Assembly (NCBI RefSeq): GCF_037203605.1
Contig: NZ_JBBDHC010000005.1
Span: forward strand, 1-64,000
Direction of reading: 5' to 3'
From: Denitratimonas tolerans
GTDB taxonomy: Bacteria; Pseudomonadota; Gammaproteobacteria; Xanthomonadales; Xanthomonadaceae
DNA: 64,000 nt
Part shown: in pieces, positions 42,724 through 51,362 of the stretch
Numbering within the stretch: the first letter of the stretch is position 1
How the letters are laid out: each line of letters starts with the position of its first letter
The notes under the pieces: model-generated
What the model was told of the DNA's origin: nothing
The model's database searches: none
What the model saw: the letters and a program-made list of their open reading frames with translations, nothing else
Made by a program: the position numbers and the translations under genes

Positions 42724-45700
42724 ATGTGGACGATGGCGGATTCGGATCGACGAAGCGCCCGGCGCGGTGCGCGGCGGCTGCGGTATCTGGCGGCGGGGGC
42801 GTGCCTGCTCCTGGGCCAGGCTCTCGCCCAGGTTCCACCCCAGAGCGTCCTTTTGACTGCGGTGCCCACCAGCGCGCATGTCGGTGAAGCCGTCGTCCTG
42901 ACGGCGCAGAACAACCACGTTCCCTATTACACGGGCCTGGAGATGTGGTTCTTCGAGGACGGCGCTGCCGTTCCGTCCTGCAGCCCGGTCGTGCTCAACC
43001 CGACAGGCAACTCGGCCACCTGCACGGTGACCTCGACCACCTACGGGACGCGCCAGTACAGCGCTTCGCTGGGATCGCCGACCGGTGGCCCGGCCATGGC
43101 CGTCAGCAACGTCGTGCCCGTGGCGTTCGACAAGTGGGTCGCGGACGTGATCCTGGGCATGGACGTTCCCGATCCGGCGCTGGGCCAGATGGTGACGTTC
43201 ACCGCGCAAGTTTCCGGCCAGCTTCCCACGGGAGACGTGTCGTTCCACGACGCCTTCGGTGCCAATCCCGCAGCGCCCCTGTGCACCTCCACGCTCTTGC
43301 CGGGCATCAGCAGTCCGCCTTCAGCCACATGCGCCACGGTGATCATCCGCAGCGGCCCGCATCGGATCAGCGCGCATTACCTCGGGGATGCCAACCACTG
43401 GGACGGCTGGTCGGGCGATCTGGACTTCATCGTCGGCTCCCTGCAGACGCAAAGCGTCACGACGGTGGACGTCGCGCCGCCGGTTCCGGTGGCGGGCGAG
43501 CCGGCCGTGCTGAGCGCGACCGTGAGCGGCCAGGCTCCGACGGGCAGCGTGACGATCCTCGATGGAGCCGCGACGGTGTGCGTCGCGACGCTGGATGCGG
43601 TGCCTGCGGACAGCAAGTCGGTAGTCTGCGACTGGGTGTTCGGCGCGGCCGGACCGCATGCGATCTCGGCCAACTATGGCGGCGACGGTGACAATCTGCC
43701 CTCCAGCGCAAGCCTGACGGTCCAGGTGGATGCCGCGCCTGTCGTGCCGGTCAGCGTGCACCTGCGGTTGCTTCCCGCGGACGCGCAGGCCGGCCAGCAC
43801 GCGGTGCTTCGGGCCGAGGTTACCGGCGAGGCCGACGGCGCCACCGTCACCTTTCTGGATGGCGGCGAGGACGTGCCGGGCTGCGCGCAGGTGTCGGTGT
43901 CCGCGCACGCCGGCGGGGCCGCGACGGCCGACTGTGCCTTGGTGTTGTCGTCCCGCGGCCAGCATGCCTTCAGTGCGATCTATCGTCGCGGCGGCCTGGT
44001 TCGGGAAGGCGCGGCGCAGCGGCTCGTGCCCGGCCGGTCCACCGCCACCTCGCTTGCCCGGGTGGGCGGCGCGGCCTGGGCGGGCCAGCCGGTCGTGCTG
44101 CAGGCCACGGTCTCGGGGGAATCGGTGCGCGGCGGCAGCGTTCGCTTCCGCGACGGCGCGACCGCCATTCCGGGCTGCGATGGCGTCGCGCTGGCACCGC
44201 AGGCGGTGCGGCGAATGGTGGCCGACTGCGTGACGACCTTCCCGGCGGCCGGGCGGCATGCGCTGGTCGCCGAATATTCGGGCGACCGCTACTCGGCAAC
44301 GTCGTCCGGCGCTCTGGCGCTGGTCGTGGATGCGACCGCGCCGGCATTGCTGCTGACCGTGCTCGATCTTCCGCTCGTGGACCAGCCCGTGCTCGTGCGC
44401 GCCACGCTCAACGGCCTGCCTCCCGGCGGAACCGTGGCGTTCGGCAAGGACGGCCAGGCCATCACCGGTTGCGAGGCGGTGATGCAGGCGGATCCGAGCG
44501 GTGCGCCGAGTTTCGCGGAGTGCTCCACCGCCTTCGCCGAGGCCGGCCCGCACACGCTTCAGGCCACCTATACCTTCGCCAGCGGGCGCGAAACGGCTGA
44601 AATCGGCATCGAGGTGGAAGCCAATCCGACGGCAACGCGCCTGCGGGTGGAACCCCCGCCGGGCGGCGCGCGGGAAGGCGAGCGGGTATGGCTGCATGCC
44701 GACGTGCTGCCGGCCACGGCCGCAGGCGGACGGGTCGCCTTTGGCGGCGATGCCACGGCCTTCGACGGCTGCCAGGCCAGCGTGCTGGCGGCCGGCAATG
44801 ACGGCGTCGCGGTGGCGCGGTGCGAGGCCATTCTGGGTCAGTCCGGGGTCCGGAGCCTGCAGGCGTCCTTCCAGGCGGATCGCACGCACGCGGCGTCGGC
44901 CGACCGCCTGTCCATCACGGTCGCCCCCGCTTCCGCCATGCTGAGCCTGTCTTTGCCCGACGGCGCGGTGGTCGGCGAGCCGGCGCGGCTTGAGGCCAGG
45001 GCGTCGGGCGCGTCATCGGGTGGCCAGGTGGCATTTTCCGACGCTGGCCTCGCGATTCCCGGCTGTCAGGCGCTGCCGCTGGACGGCACGTCGGGAGCCG
45101 CCGTGGCGCAGTGCATCACGCGCTTCCCGCTCGCCGGACTGCGCCTGGTCGGCGCGGAACACGATGCAGGCAGCAGTCGCCCGCAGGCCGCGCTCACGAT
45201 CGATGTCGCCAAAGCCGCCTCCTCGACCCGGCTGACGGCCGCGCCGGCGCCGAGCGGAACGGCGCTCATGCTGCAGGCCCGGGTGCTCGGGTATTTTCCC
45301 GCCGGCACCGTCGCGTTCCACAATGAAGGCGCGCCGATACCGGGCTGCGGGGCGGTGGCGCTGGAAACCGCCTCGCCGCAGGAGGCGAACGCCGCCTGCA
45401 TCCTGACCGGCAGCGCGCCGCGCTGGGTGTCGGCCACCTATCCGGGCGACGGGAACAACGCGCCATCGGAAGCCATCCGCGCGGTTGCCGGCGTGGTCGC
45501 AGCGACGCTGGATCTGGTGCGGGTCGATCAGGGGCCGGCCTACGCGGACCGCGTCTTGAACCTGGAAGCGCGCGTCAGCGGCACCTCGCCGACCGGCAGC
45601 GTGAGTTTCTTCGACGGCCCGGGGGCGATCCCGGGCTGTGCGGCGGTGCCACTCGCCGCCGCCGGCTCCGGCGCGCTGGCCCGTTGCGATGCGCGCCTGG

Positions 45701-46482
45701 CCGGTGCGAGGGCCCATGCGCTGCGCGCGGAGTATCCGGGCGACCTCGTGCACACGCCGGCGGCAGGGACCCTCGCCCTCGCGGTGGAGAGGAACCCGAC
45801 CGTGACGCAGCTGGAAGTCGTCGGCGCGCGCTTCACCGGCGCGAGCCTGCGGCTGCGGGCGACGGTGAGCGGCCATGCGCCCGGCGGGCATCTCGCCTTC
45901 CTGGCCGATGGCGTGGAGATTGCCGGCTGCGATGCCGTGGTGGTCGTCGCGACACCGCCCGATGTCGATATCGGGCGGGCCGAGTGCGTCACGACGTTCG
46001 CGCAGCCCGGCACCCGCGACCTGGAGGCGCGCTATGGCGGCGATGCGGCCAATGCGGCGTCGAGTCGCGTGCTGACGCAGGTGGCGGTGCCGCAGGCTCC
46101 GGAGGCGTCGGGCGCGGCGCGCGTGCAGTTCTTCGGCCAGCAGGCGCTGCGCTTCACCCTGCACAATCCCGGGACCGCGCCCGTCGCCGAGGTGCGGGCC
46201 TCCTTCGATGCGGCCCGGGTGGTGCGCATCGCCTTCCTGCCCGCCTGCAGTACGGGCGTCGGGAGCGGTGGTGGCGCGGTGAGCTGCGAGAATCCGGTGG
46301 CGCTGGGGATTTCCTGCGGCGAGGAGGCCGGCACCCGCTCCTGCGGGGTGGCGTCGCTCGCGCCCGGGGCGTCGCTGTCGTTCGTGGCGTTCCCCTCTGG
46401 CTCTGCCACGGCTCCGCTGCAGGTGGTGGTGTCGGTGGCGGGTGCCGTGGTCAGTCGCACGGTCCTGGATCCGGACCGCTGA
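42724..46482 (+). CDS. Giant secreted protein of about eleven Ig-like repeats
   Basis: 1252 residues. After a signal peptide ending near LLLGQALAQV come about eleven units of ~95 residues of the bacterial Ig-like (Big_3-type) fold: a V-x-A-x-V-S-G strand, P-T/G-G-S-V-x-F-x-D-G, then IPGC, then a second Cys about 20 residues on, and H-x-L-x-A-x-Y-x-G-D. Nearly every unit carries this Cys pair, predicting one disulfide per domain. A different ~120-residue domain with five Cys closes the protein. No anchor, sortase site or membrane segment is visible. Such repeat proteins are usually adhesins. GGAGGGG precedes ATG 42724; an in-frame TTG 15 bases upstream is less likely. The barrel gene follows after 20 bases. 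Confidence 0.85.
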   Translation: MWTMADSDRRSARRGARRLRYLAAGACLLLGQALAQVPPQSVLLTAVPTSAHVGEAVVLTAQNNHVPYYTGLEMWFFEDGAAVPSCSPVVLNPTGNSATCTVTSTTYGTRQYSASLGSPTGGPAMAVSNVVPVAFDKWVADVILGMDVPDPALGQMVTFTAQVSGQLPTGDVSFHDAFGANPAAPLCTSTLLPGISSPPSATCATVIIRSGPHRISAHYLGDANHWDGWSGDLDFIVGSLQTQSVTTVDVAPPVPVAGEPAVLSATVSGQAPTGSVTILDGAATVCVATLDAVPADSKSVVCDWVFGAAGPHAISANYGGDGDNLPSSASLTVQVDAAPVVPVSVHLRLLPADAQAGQHAVLRAEVTGEADGATVTFLDGGEDVPGCAQVSVSAHAGGAATADCALVLSSRGQHAFSAIYRRGGLVREGAAQRLVPGRSTATSLARVGGAAWAGQPVVLQATVSGESVRGGSVRFRDGATAIPGCDGVALAPQAVRRMVADCVTTFPAAGRHALVAEYSGDRYSATSSGALALVVDATAPALLLTVLDLPLVDQPVLVRATLNGLPPGGTVAFGKDGQAITGCEAVMQADPSGAPSFAECSTAFAEAGPHTLQATYTFASGRETAEIGIEVEANPTATRLRVEPPPGGAREGERVWLHADVLPATAAGGRVAFGGDATAFDGCQASVLAAGNDGVAVARCEAILGQSGVRSLQASFQADRTHAASADRLSITVAPASAMLSLSLPDGAVVGEPARLEARASGASSGGQVAFSDAGLAIPGCQALPLDGTSGAAVAQCITRFPLAGLRLVGAEHDAGSSRPQAALTIDVAKAASSTRLTAAPAPSGTALMLQARVLGYFPAGTVAFHNEGAPIPGCGAVALETASPQEANAACILTGSAPRWVSATYPGDGNNAPSEAIRAVAGVVAATLDLVRVDQGPAYADRVLNLEARVSGTSPTGSVSFFDGPGAIPGCAAVPLAAAGSGALARCDARLAGARAHALRAEYPGDLVHTPAAGTLALAVERNPTVTQLEVVGARFTGASLRLRATVSGHAPGGHLAFLADGVEIAGCDAVVVVATPPDVDIGRAECVTTFAQPGTRDLEARYGGDAANAASSRVLTQVAVPQAPEASGAARVQFFGQQALRFTLHNPGTAPVAEVRASFDAARVVRIAFLPACSTGVGSGGGAVSCENPVALGISCGEEAGTRSCGVASLAPGASLSFVAFPSGSATAPLQVVVSVAGAVVSRTVLDPDR

Positions 46483-46502
46483 GTCAAGCGCAGGAGAACC
46501 TC

Positions 46503-48365
46503 ATGCAGAGTCCTGGAAAGTTCACCGTGGCCTGGCTGGCCCTTGTCCTGCTCGCGGGCGTCCCGCTGCAGGCCGCGGCCGCCGCGCAGGGGCGTCTGGT
46601 GGTGGTGCACCAGGGCGGCAAGACCCGCACTGCGCTGCTGCCGGTGGCCGACGGGCGCCTGGCGAAAGCGGCAAGCGCCGCTTGCCTGGACGCCGGCGTG
46701 ATGTTCGCATTCACCGAAGAGGCGCTGCCGTCCGCGGCTCCGGTGATTTCCCGCGTCGATCGCGTGGGGCAGGTGGGAGTGCGGGTCACGCTCACCTGCA
46801 CTTCACTGGATCCGATCGGCGTGGAGCTGGTCTACGGGGCGCAGCGGGGTGGCGGCACGGCCGGTTACGTCGTCAATCCGCAGGCGCGGGTGGCCCTGAA
46901 TGGTGCCGGATCCAGCGCCACGGCCGATTTTCGGGTGGATATCCCCGAATCGGCACCTTCCCGGGACGAGCACTTCTCCGTCCGCCGCGAGGCCGGCCAG
47001 TTCTCCGGCGACATGCAGGGCGTGCCGATGCTGGGAACCATCGCGGCGGGCGAGGCACCGATCCTGCACGCCACGATCACCGGGACGATCCTGCCCTCGC
47101 AGCCGCCCGATGGGCTTTCCGGACGGATCGATGATCCCTGGGCACCGGGCATCTACCGCGATCTTTACGGCTTTTGCAGCGCACCCGGGCACCGCAGCGG
47201 ACCGGAATGTCAGGCGCTGACCCGGCTGGTGGCCGACGGCGACACCGAAGGACTGATCCAGGTGCTGCGCGCCGTTTCTCCGGAGAAGGCGACCTCGCTC
47301 GGACCCAGCAGCGTCGGGCTCATGACCACGCAGATCGGCAACGTCGCGCTGCGCATTTCGCAGCTCCTGCACGGCATCGGCGGCGGGCTGGACACCAGCG
47401 GGCTGGCGCTGGCGGGTGCCGGGGGCAGCTTCGCGCTGGGCGATGTGCTGCATGCGGACGAGGATCCCAACGAGGAGCGCCGCACCCTTCTGGGCGGCAC
47501 GCGCTGGGGACTCTGGATCAACGGCATGGTCGGCGGCGGCGACAGCGCGCGCCATCTCGGCAATGCCGGCTTCGACGTCGACAACTGGTCGCTGACGGCC
47601 GGGGTGGATTACCGGCTGACCGATGCCTTTTTTCTTGGCGCTGCGGGCGGGTACTCGCGCCTGTCCTCCGACTTCGACGGCGGGCGCGACAGTCTGGATG
47701 CCGACACCCGCGCCCTGCACCTGTACGGCGGATTTTCCGGTGCCCGCGGCCTGAGCCTCGATGGCTCGGTGAGCTGGGTGCGCAGCGGTTTCGACCTGAA
47801 ACGCTACCTGCCCGGCCCGGGAAGCCAGGACCTTCGGCGGCTGGATGCGCTGGCGCAGGGATCTCCCGATGCCACGCAGCGGGGGGCGGCGCTGGGGATG
47901 ACCTGGTACCTGCAGTCGGATATCTGGACGATTGCGCCGATGCTGCAGTACCAGTGGATCGGCACGCGCGTGGACGCTTTCGAGGAGCGCAGCGCCTCGA
48001 TCTTCCGGCTGGCCTATGCGCGCCAGGATCTGGTGACGCGCTCGCTTTCCGGCGGCGTATACGGTGACGTGACGCTGGCTACGGGCGTCGGCTCGTTCCG
48101 GCCCTACGGCCGCGCGCTCTGGTACGCCAACAGCGGCAGCGGCGCGCGCAATCTCCTGGCCGAATTCGTCGAGGGCGGCGCGCCCATGAACGCGGTGGTG
48201 GCGGCGGAACCGGACCGCAGCTACGCCACGCTCGAGCTGGGCCTGGGCTTTCGCCGGCCGATCGGAGCGCGCACGGTGGATTTCAACCTCGGTGCCTTGA
48301 AACTGTTCGGTTACGAGGCGGTCGAGCGCTGGTCGGTGCGCGGCGATGTGCGGATTCCGTTCTGA
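46503..48365 (+). CDS. Outer-membrane protein with autotransporter-type beta-barrel
   Basis: 620 residues. Signal peptide to QAAAAAQ (~27). Residues ~30-320 form an unrecognised, beta-rich region; residues ~330-620 form an autotransporter-like barrel with alternating amphipathic strands (GTRWGLWINGMVGGGDS, LTAGVDYRLTDAFFLGAAGGYSRL split, and so on) ending in GDVRIPF with the terminal Phe used by the BAM machinery. The passenger is short and has no beta-helix repeats. Spaced 20 bases after the Ig-repeat gene with AGGAG before ATG 46503, it may serve as an outer-membrane partner of that protein; this is inference from adjacency. Confidence 0.82.
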   Translation: MQSPGKFTVAWLALVLLAGVPLQAAAAAQGRLVVVHQGGKTRTALLPVADGRLAKAASAACLDAGVMFAFTEEALPSAAPVISRVDRVGQVGVRVTLTCTSLDPIGVELVYGAQRGGGTAGYVVNPQARVALNGAGSSATADFRVDIPESAPSRDEHFSVRREAGQFSGDMQGVPMLGTIAAGEAPILHATITGTILPSQPPDGLSGRIDDPWAPGIYRDLYGFCSAPGHRSGPECQALTRLVADGDTEGLIQVLRAVSPEKATSLGPSSVGLMTTQIGNVALRISQLLHGIGGGLDTSGLALAGAGGSFALGDVLHADEDPNEERRTLLGGTRWGLWINGMVGGGDSARHLGNAGFDVDNWSLTAGVDYRLTDAFFLGAAGGYSRLSSDFDGGRDSLDADTRALHLYGGFSGARGLSLDGSVSWVRSGFDLKRYLPGPGSQDLRRLDALAQGSPDATQRGAALGMTWYLQSDIWTIAPMLQYQWIGTRVDAFEERSASIFRLAYARQDLVTRSLSGGVYGDVTLATGVGSFRPYGRALWYANSGSGARNLLAEFVEGGAPMNAVVAAEPDRSYATLELGLGFRRPIGARTVDFNLGALKLFGYEAVERWSVRGDVRIPF

Positions 48366-48430
48366 GGCTCGCCCCGGGGTCCTGACCGCGCCGCACGCGC
48401 GCGGTGCGCAAGGCGCGAACGGAGTGCGTC

Positions 48431-49807
48431 GTGGCGCGTGAGTTCGACTCCGAAGTCACCCGCGCCGCGCCCGGCCCGGGGCAGCAGGGTCCGGTGCCGG
48501 CTGCGTTCCAGACCTTTGCGACGTCGGCGCTCCAGGCCCCGCCCGCAGTATCCGGTCGGGCCGGCATCGAGCTTGCGCCCGGCGACATCGTCAAAGGGCG
48601 CTTCGAGGTGGTCGAGGAACTCGGGCGCGGCGGGATGGGGCTGGTCTACAAGGCGCGCGACCTGCGCAAGGTGGAGGCGCGCGATCCCGATCCCTTCGTG
48701 GCGATGAAAATCCTGTCGGGCGACATGGCCGAGTTCGGGCTCGGTTTCGTCGCGCTGCAGCGCGAAGGCAAGCACGCGCAGAGCCTCAATCATCCGAACA
48801 TCGTCAAGGTGTTCGACTTCGACCGCGACGGCAAGCTGGTCTATCTCACCATGGAGCTGCTGCGCGGTGAACCGCTGCAGCTGCGCCTGCGCGATGCCGA
48901 TCGTCCGCTCGATGCCGCCGAGCGCCTGCGCATCGCGCGCGGGATCATTTCGGGATTGGGCTACGCCCACGCCCAGGGGCTGGTGCATGCGGACATCAAG
49001 CCGTCCAACGTGTTCCTGGGCGAGGACGGCGAGCCCAAGCTCCTCGATTTCGGCATCGCGCGGGCGCGCGAGCGCGACAGCGTGTTCGACGCCGATGACG
49101 TCGGCGCGATGACCATGGACTATGCCAGCCCCGAGATGCTGGCCGGCGAGCGCCCGCAGCCCGCCGATGACGTGTATGCGCTGGGATGCCTGCTGTTTCG
49201 GCTCTATGCCGGTCGCCACCCGTTCGATCACGTCCCGGCCGATCAGGCCGCCAGCCAGCGCCTTCGCCCGAAGTTTCCGGCGAACCTGACGCGGGTGCAG
49301 TCGCGCGCCGTGGCGCGTGCGCTGGCGTTCCGGCGGGCCGACCGGTTCGAGGATGCGATGGCGCTGGGTCGCGCGTTCGACGCCTACGACTGGCGCAGGC
49401 TGGGGCTGGGCCTTGCCGGCGCGGCGCTGGCGGCGGTCCTTGCGCTGTGGAGTTCGAGCGACTGGCTGCTGGCGCGCTGGGGCACGCTCCAGCTCGATGC
49501 GGATCAGCGCGCCCAGGTCGAGGCGGCGGTGCGCGAGGGGCAGGGGAACCTTGCGCGCCGGTACTGGGAGGACGCCGCGCTCCAGTTCGTCGAGGCCCTG
49601 CGCCTCAACCCTTACGATCGCGAGGCGCGGGCCGGGCTGGTGGCGGTGGTGGCGGACATGCGCGGCGCGATGCCCGCCGTGGACTTGCCCGATGCCATCG
49701 CCGTGCTGCAGGAGCGTACCCGCTGTCTGGGGGACGACCCGCAGTGCCCGCGGTCGGCGAAGCGGATCCTGGCGCGGGCAGCTGATCGCCACGCCCCGCC
49801 CGATTAG
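48431..49807 (+). CDS. Transmembrane serine/threonine protein kinase
   Basis: 458 residues from GTG 48431, preceded by GGAG. Kinase domain about 55-320: Gly-loop GRGGMG (65-70), Lys93 in VAMKIL, catalytic loop HADIKPSN (Asp188, Lys190) and DFG at 206-208, APE-like SPEM at 233-236. The Arg usually before the catalytic Asp is Ala, so it is a non-RD kinase and may not need activation-loop phosphorylation. One membrane segment (about 324-345) is followed by ~110 residues with TPR-like character and a Cys pair (CLGDDPQC), which should be periplasmic and could sense a signal. Last gene of the caspase/Ig/barrel set; 65 bases after the barrel gene. Confidence 0.88.
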   Translation: MAREFDSEVTRAAPGPGQQGPVPAAFQTFATSALQAPPAVSGRAGIELAPGDIVKGRFEVVEELGRGGMGLVYKARDLRKVEARDPDPFVAMKILSGDMAEFGLGFVALQREGKHAQSLNHPNIVKVFDFDRDGKLVYLTMELLRGEPLQLRLRDADRPLDAAERLRIARGIISGLGYAHAQGLVHADIKPSNVFLGEDGEPKLLDFGIARARERDSVFDADDVGAMTMDYASPEMLAGERPQPADDVYALGCLLFRLYAGRHPFDHVPADQAASQRLRPKFPANLTRVQSRAVARALAFRRADRFEDAMALGRAFDAYDWRRLGLGLAGAALAAVLALWSSSDWLLARWGTLQLDADQRAQVEAAVREGQGNLARRYWEDAALQFVEALRLNPYDREARAGLVAVVADMRGAMPAVDLPDAIAVLQERTRCLGDDPQCPRSAKRILARAADRHAPPD

Positions 49808-49868
49808 CACGCACCGGGCTGCGCATTGCGCCGGCACCGCGGCCGCGACTGGCCGCCGGCACCGCCGA

Positions 49869-50531
49869 TCAGTCCGGAACTGCCCGACCCGCAAGCCGGC
49901 CGTCGATGTCCCGCACCGCCGCGACGAACGCGCGCATCTTTGCCGGATCCTTGATCCCCGTCGCTTGTTCCACGCCGCTGGAGACGTCCACGCCCCACGG
50001 CCGCGCGCGGCGGATGGCCTCGGCGACGTTGCCAGGATGCAGGCCGCCGGCAAGGAGCACACGCCGCTCGCCGGCGTCGGCCGTCCGCTGCCAGTCGAAC
50101 GTCTGGCCGCTGCCGCCTGGCTCGCCCGGCGCATGGCCATCGAGCAGGAGCGCGTGCGCCGATGGCCAGGCGTGGGGAAGGTGGCGGGCGTCCTGCGGAT
50201 CAGCGCCGCCCAGCGCGATCGCCTTGATGTAGGGCATGCCGAAGGACGCGCAGAACGCCTCGGGCTCGGTGCCGTGGAACTGCAGGAGATCGGGGTGGAC
50301 CCGGGCCAGGATCCGCGCGATGTCGTCCGCTGGCGCATCCATCACCAGCGCCACGGTGGCGATGTGCGCGGGGATGCGGGCGCGCAGCGCGGCGGCGCGC
50401 TCGCCATCGAGCCGGCGCGGGCTGCGCTGGGCGAACACCAGGCCGATCATGTCCACGCCCAGCGCCACCGCAAGGTCGACGTCGGCCTCGCGGGTGAGGC
50501 CGCAGAACTTGATGCGGACAGGCGCGTTCAC
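49869..50531 (-). CDS. trpF: Phosphoribosylanthranilate isomerase
   Basis: 220 residues from GTG 50531. TIM-barrel enzyme of tryptophan synthesis that converts phosphoribosylanthranilate to CdRP. Signatures: KFCGLTRE at the N-terminus with the catalytic Cys, LQFHGTE, LLAGGLHPGNV and WGVDVSSGVE. The GTGA overlap with the truA stop codon indicates translational coupling. In related genomes trpB and trpA often follow; here the next genes are on the other strand, so the rest of the pathway is elsewhere. Confidence 0.95.
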   Translation of the reverse strand: MNAPVRIKFCGLTREADVDLAVALGVDMIGLVFAQRSPRRLDGERAAALRARIPAHIATVALVMDAPADDIARILARVHPDLLQFHGTEPEAFCASFGMPYIKAIALGGADPQDARHLPHAWPSAHALLLDGHAPGEPGGSGQTFDWQRTADAGERRVLLAGGLHPGNVAEAIRRARPWGVDVSSGVEQATGIKDPAKMRAFVAAVRDIDGRLAGRAVPD

Positions 50532-51295
50532 AGCGTGACTTCGGCCGGCAGACCGCATTCGCGCGGATACAGCGGCCCGATGAACAGAAGGCCCTGCGGA
50601 AGCGCCGTCGGACCGGCCACGGTGCGGTCGCGGCCGTCGAGCAGTTCGGCCAGCCACGACACCGGGCGCTCGCCGCGGCCGATGGGCAGCAGGCTGCCGA
50701 CCAGGTTGCGCACCATGTGGTGCAGGAAGGCGTTGGCGCGGACGTCGACGTGGATTTCCTCGCCGCAGCGCTGCACGTCGAGCCGCTGCAGGTCGCGGCG
50801 CGCGTGGCTGGCCTGGCACTGCGAGGAGCGGAAGGCGGAGAAGTCGCGTTCGCCCAGCAGCGCCTGTGCCGCGGCGTGCATGGCGTCGGCGTCCAGCGGA
50901 CGGCGCTCCCAGGCCACGAAACGTGCGTCCAGCGCCGGGCGCACCCTGCGGTTGAGGATGCGGTAGCGATAGCGCCGCGCGCGGGCGGAAAAGCGCGCGC
51001 TGAAGGCGTCCGCAACGGGCTGGCACCAGCGCACCGCCATGGAGCGCGGCAGGCGCGAATTGGCACCCATCATCCAGCCGTAGTCGCTGCGCTCGGACTG
51101 GCTGTCGAAGTGCACGACCTGGCACAGCCCGTGGACGCCGCGGTCGGTGCGCCCGGCGCAGGTGACGTCGACCCGGTGCCCGGCGACGAACGCCAGCGCC
51201 GCTTCCAGCGCCGCCTGCAGGCTCGGGTTGTCGCCCAGCCGCTGCCAGCCGCAGAAGTCGGTGCCGTCGTACTCGATGCCCAGGGCGTAGCGCAT
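50528..51295 (-). CDS. truA: tRNA pseudouridine(38-40) synthase
   Basis: 255 residues, standard length. It makes pseudouridine at positions 38-40 of the tRNA anticodon arm. The catalytic Asp51 is in CAGRTDRGVHG; FLHHMVRNLVGSLL is the conserved RNA-binding helix. The N-terminus YALGIEYDGTDFCGWQ is typical. Located between fimV and trpF, the usual order in this group. Confidence 0.97.
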   Translation of the reverse strand: MRYALGIEYDGTDFCGWQRLGDNPSLQAALEAALAFVAGHRVDVTCAGRTDRGVHGLCQVVHFDSQSERSDYGWMMGANSRLPRSMAVRWCQPVADAFSARFSARARRYRYRILNRRVRPALDARFVAWERRPLDADAMHAAAQALLGERDFSAFRSSQCQASHARRDLQRLDVQRCGEEIHVDVRANAFLHHMVRNLVGSLLPIGRGERPVSWLAELLDGRDRTVAGPTALPQGLLFIGPLYPRECGLPAEVTL

Positions 51296-51312
51296 GCGTG
51301 ATCCTGAAATGC

Positions 51313-51344
51313 GAAGGGCCGGAGGCTGACGCGTCCGGCCCTTC
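51313..51344 (-). terminator. Hairpin between fimV and truA
   Basis: Perfect 11-bp stem (GAAGGGCCGGA at 51313-51323 / 51334-51344) with a 10-nt loop, 19 bases after the fimV stop. The minus-strand sequence after it (GCATTTCAGG) is only weakly T-rich. Confidence 0.5.
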
Positions 51345-51362
51345 GGGGTGGAGCCTTGTGGT

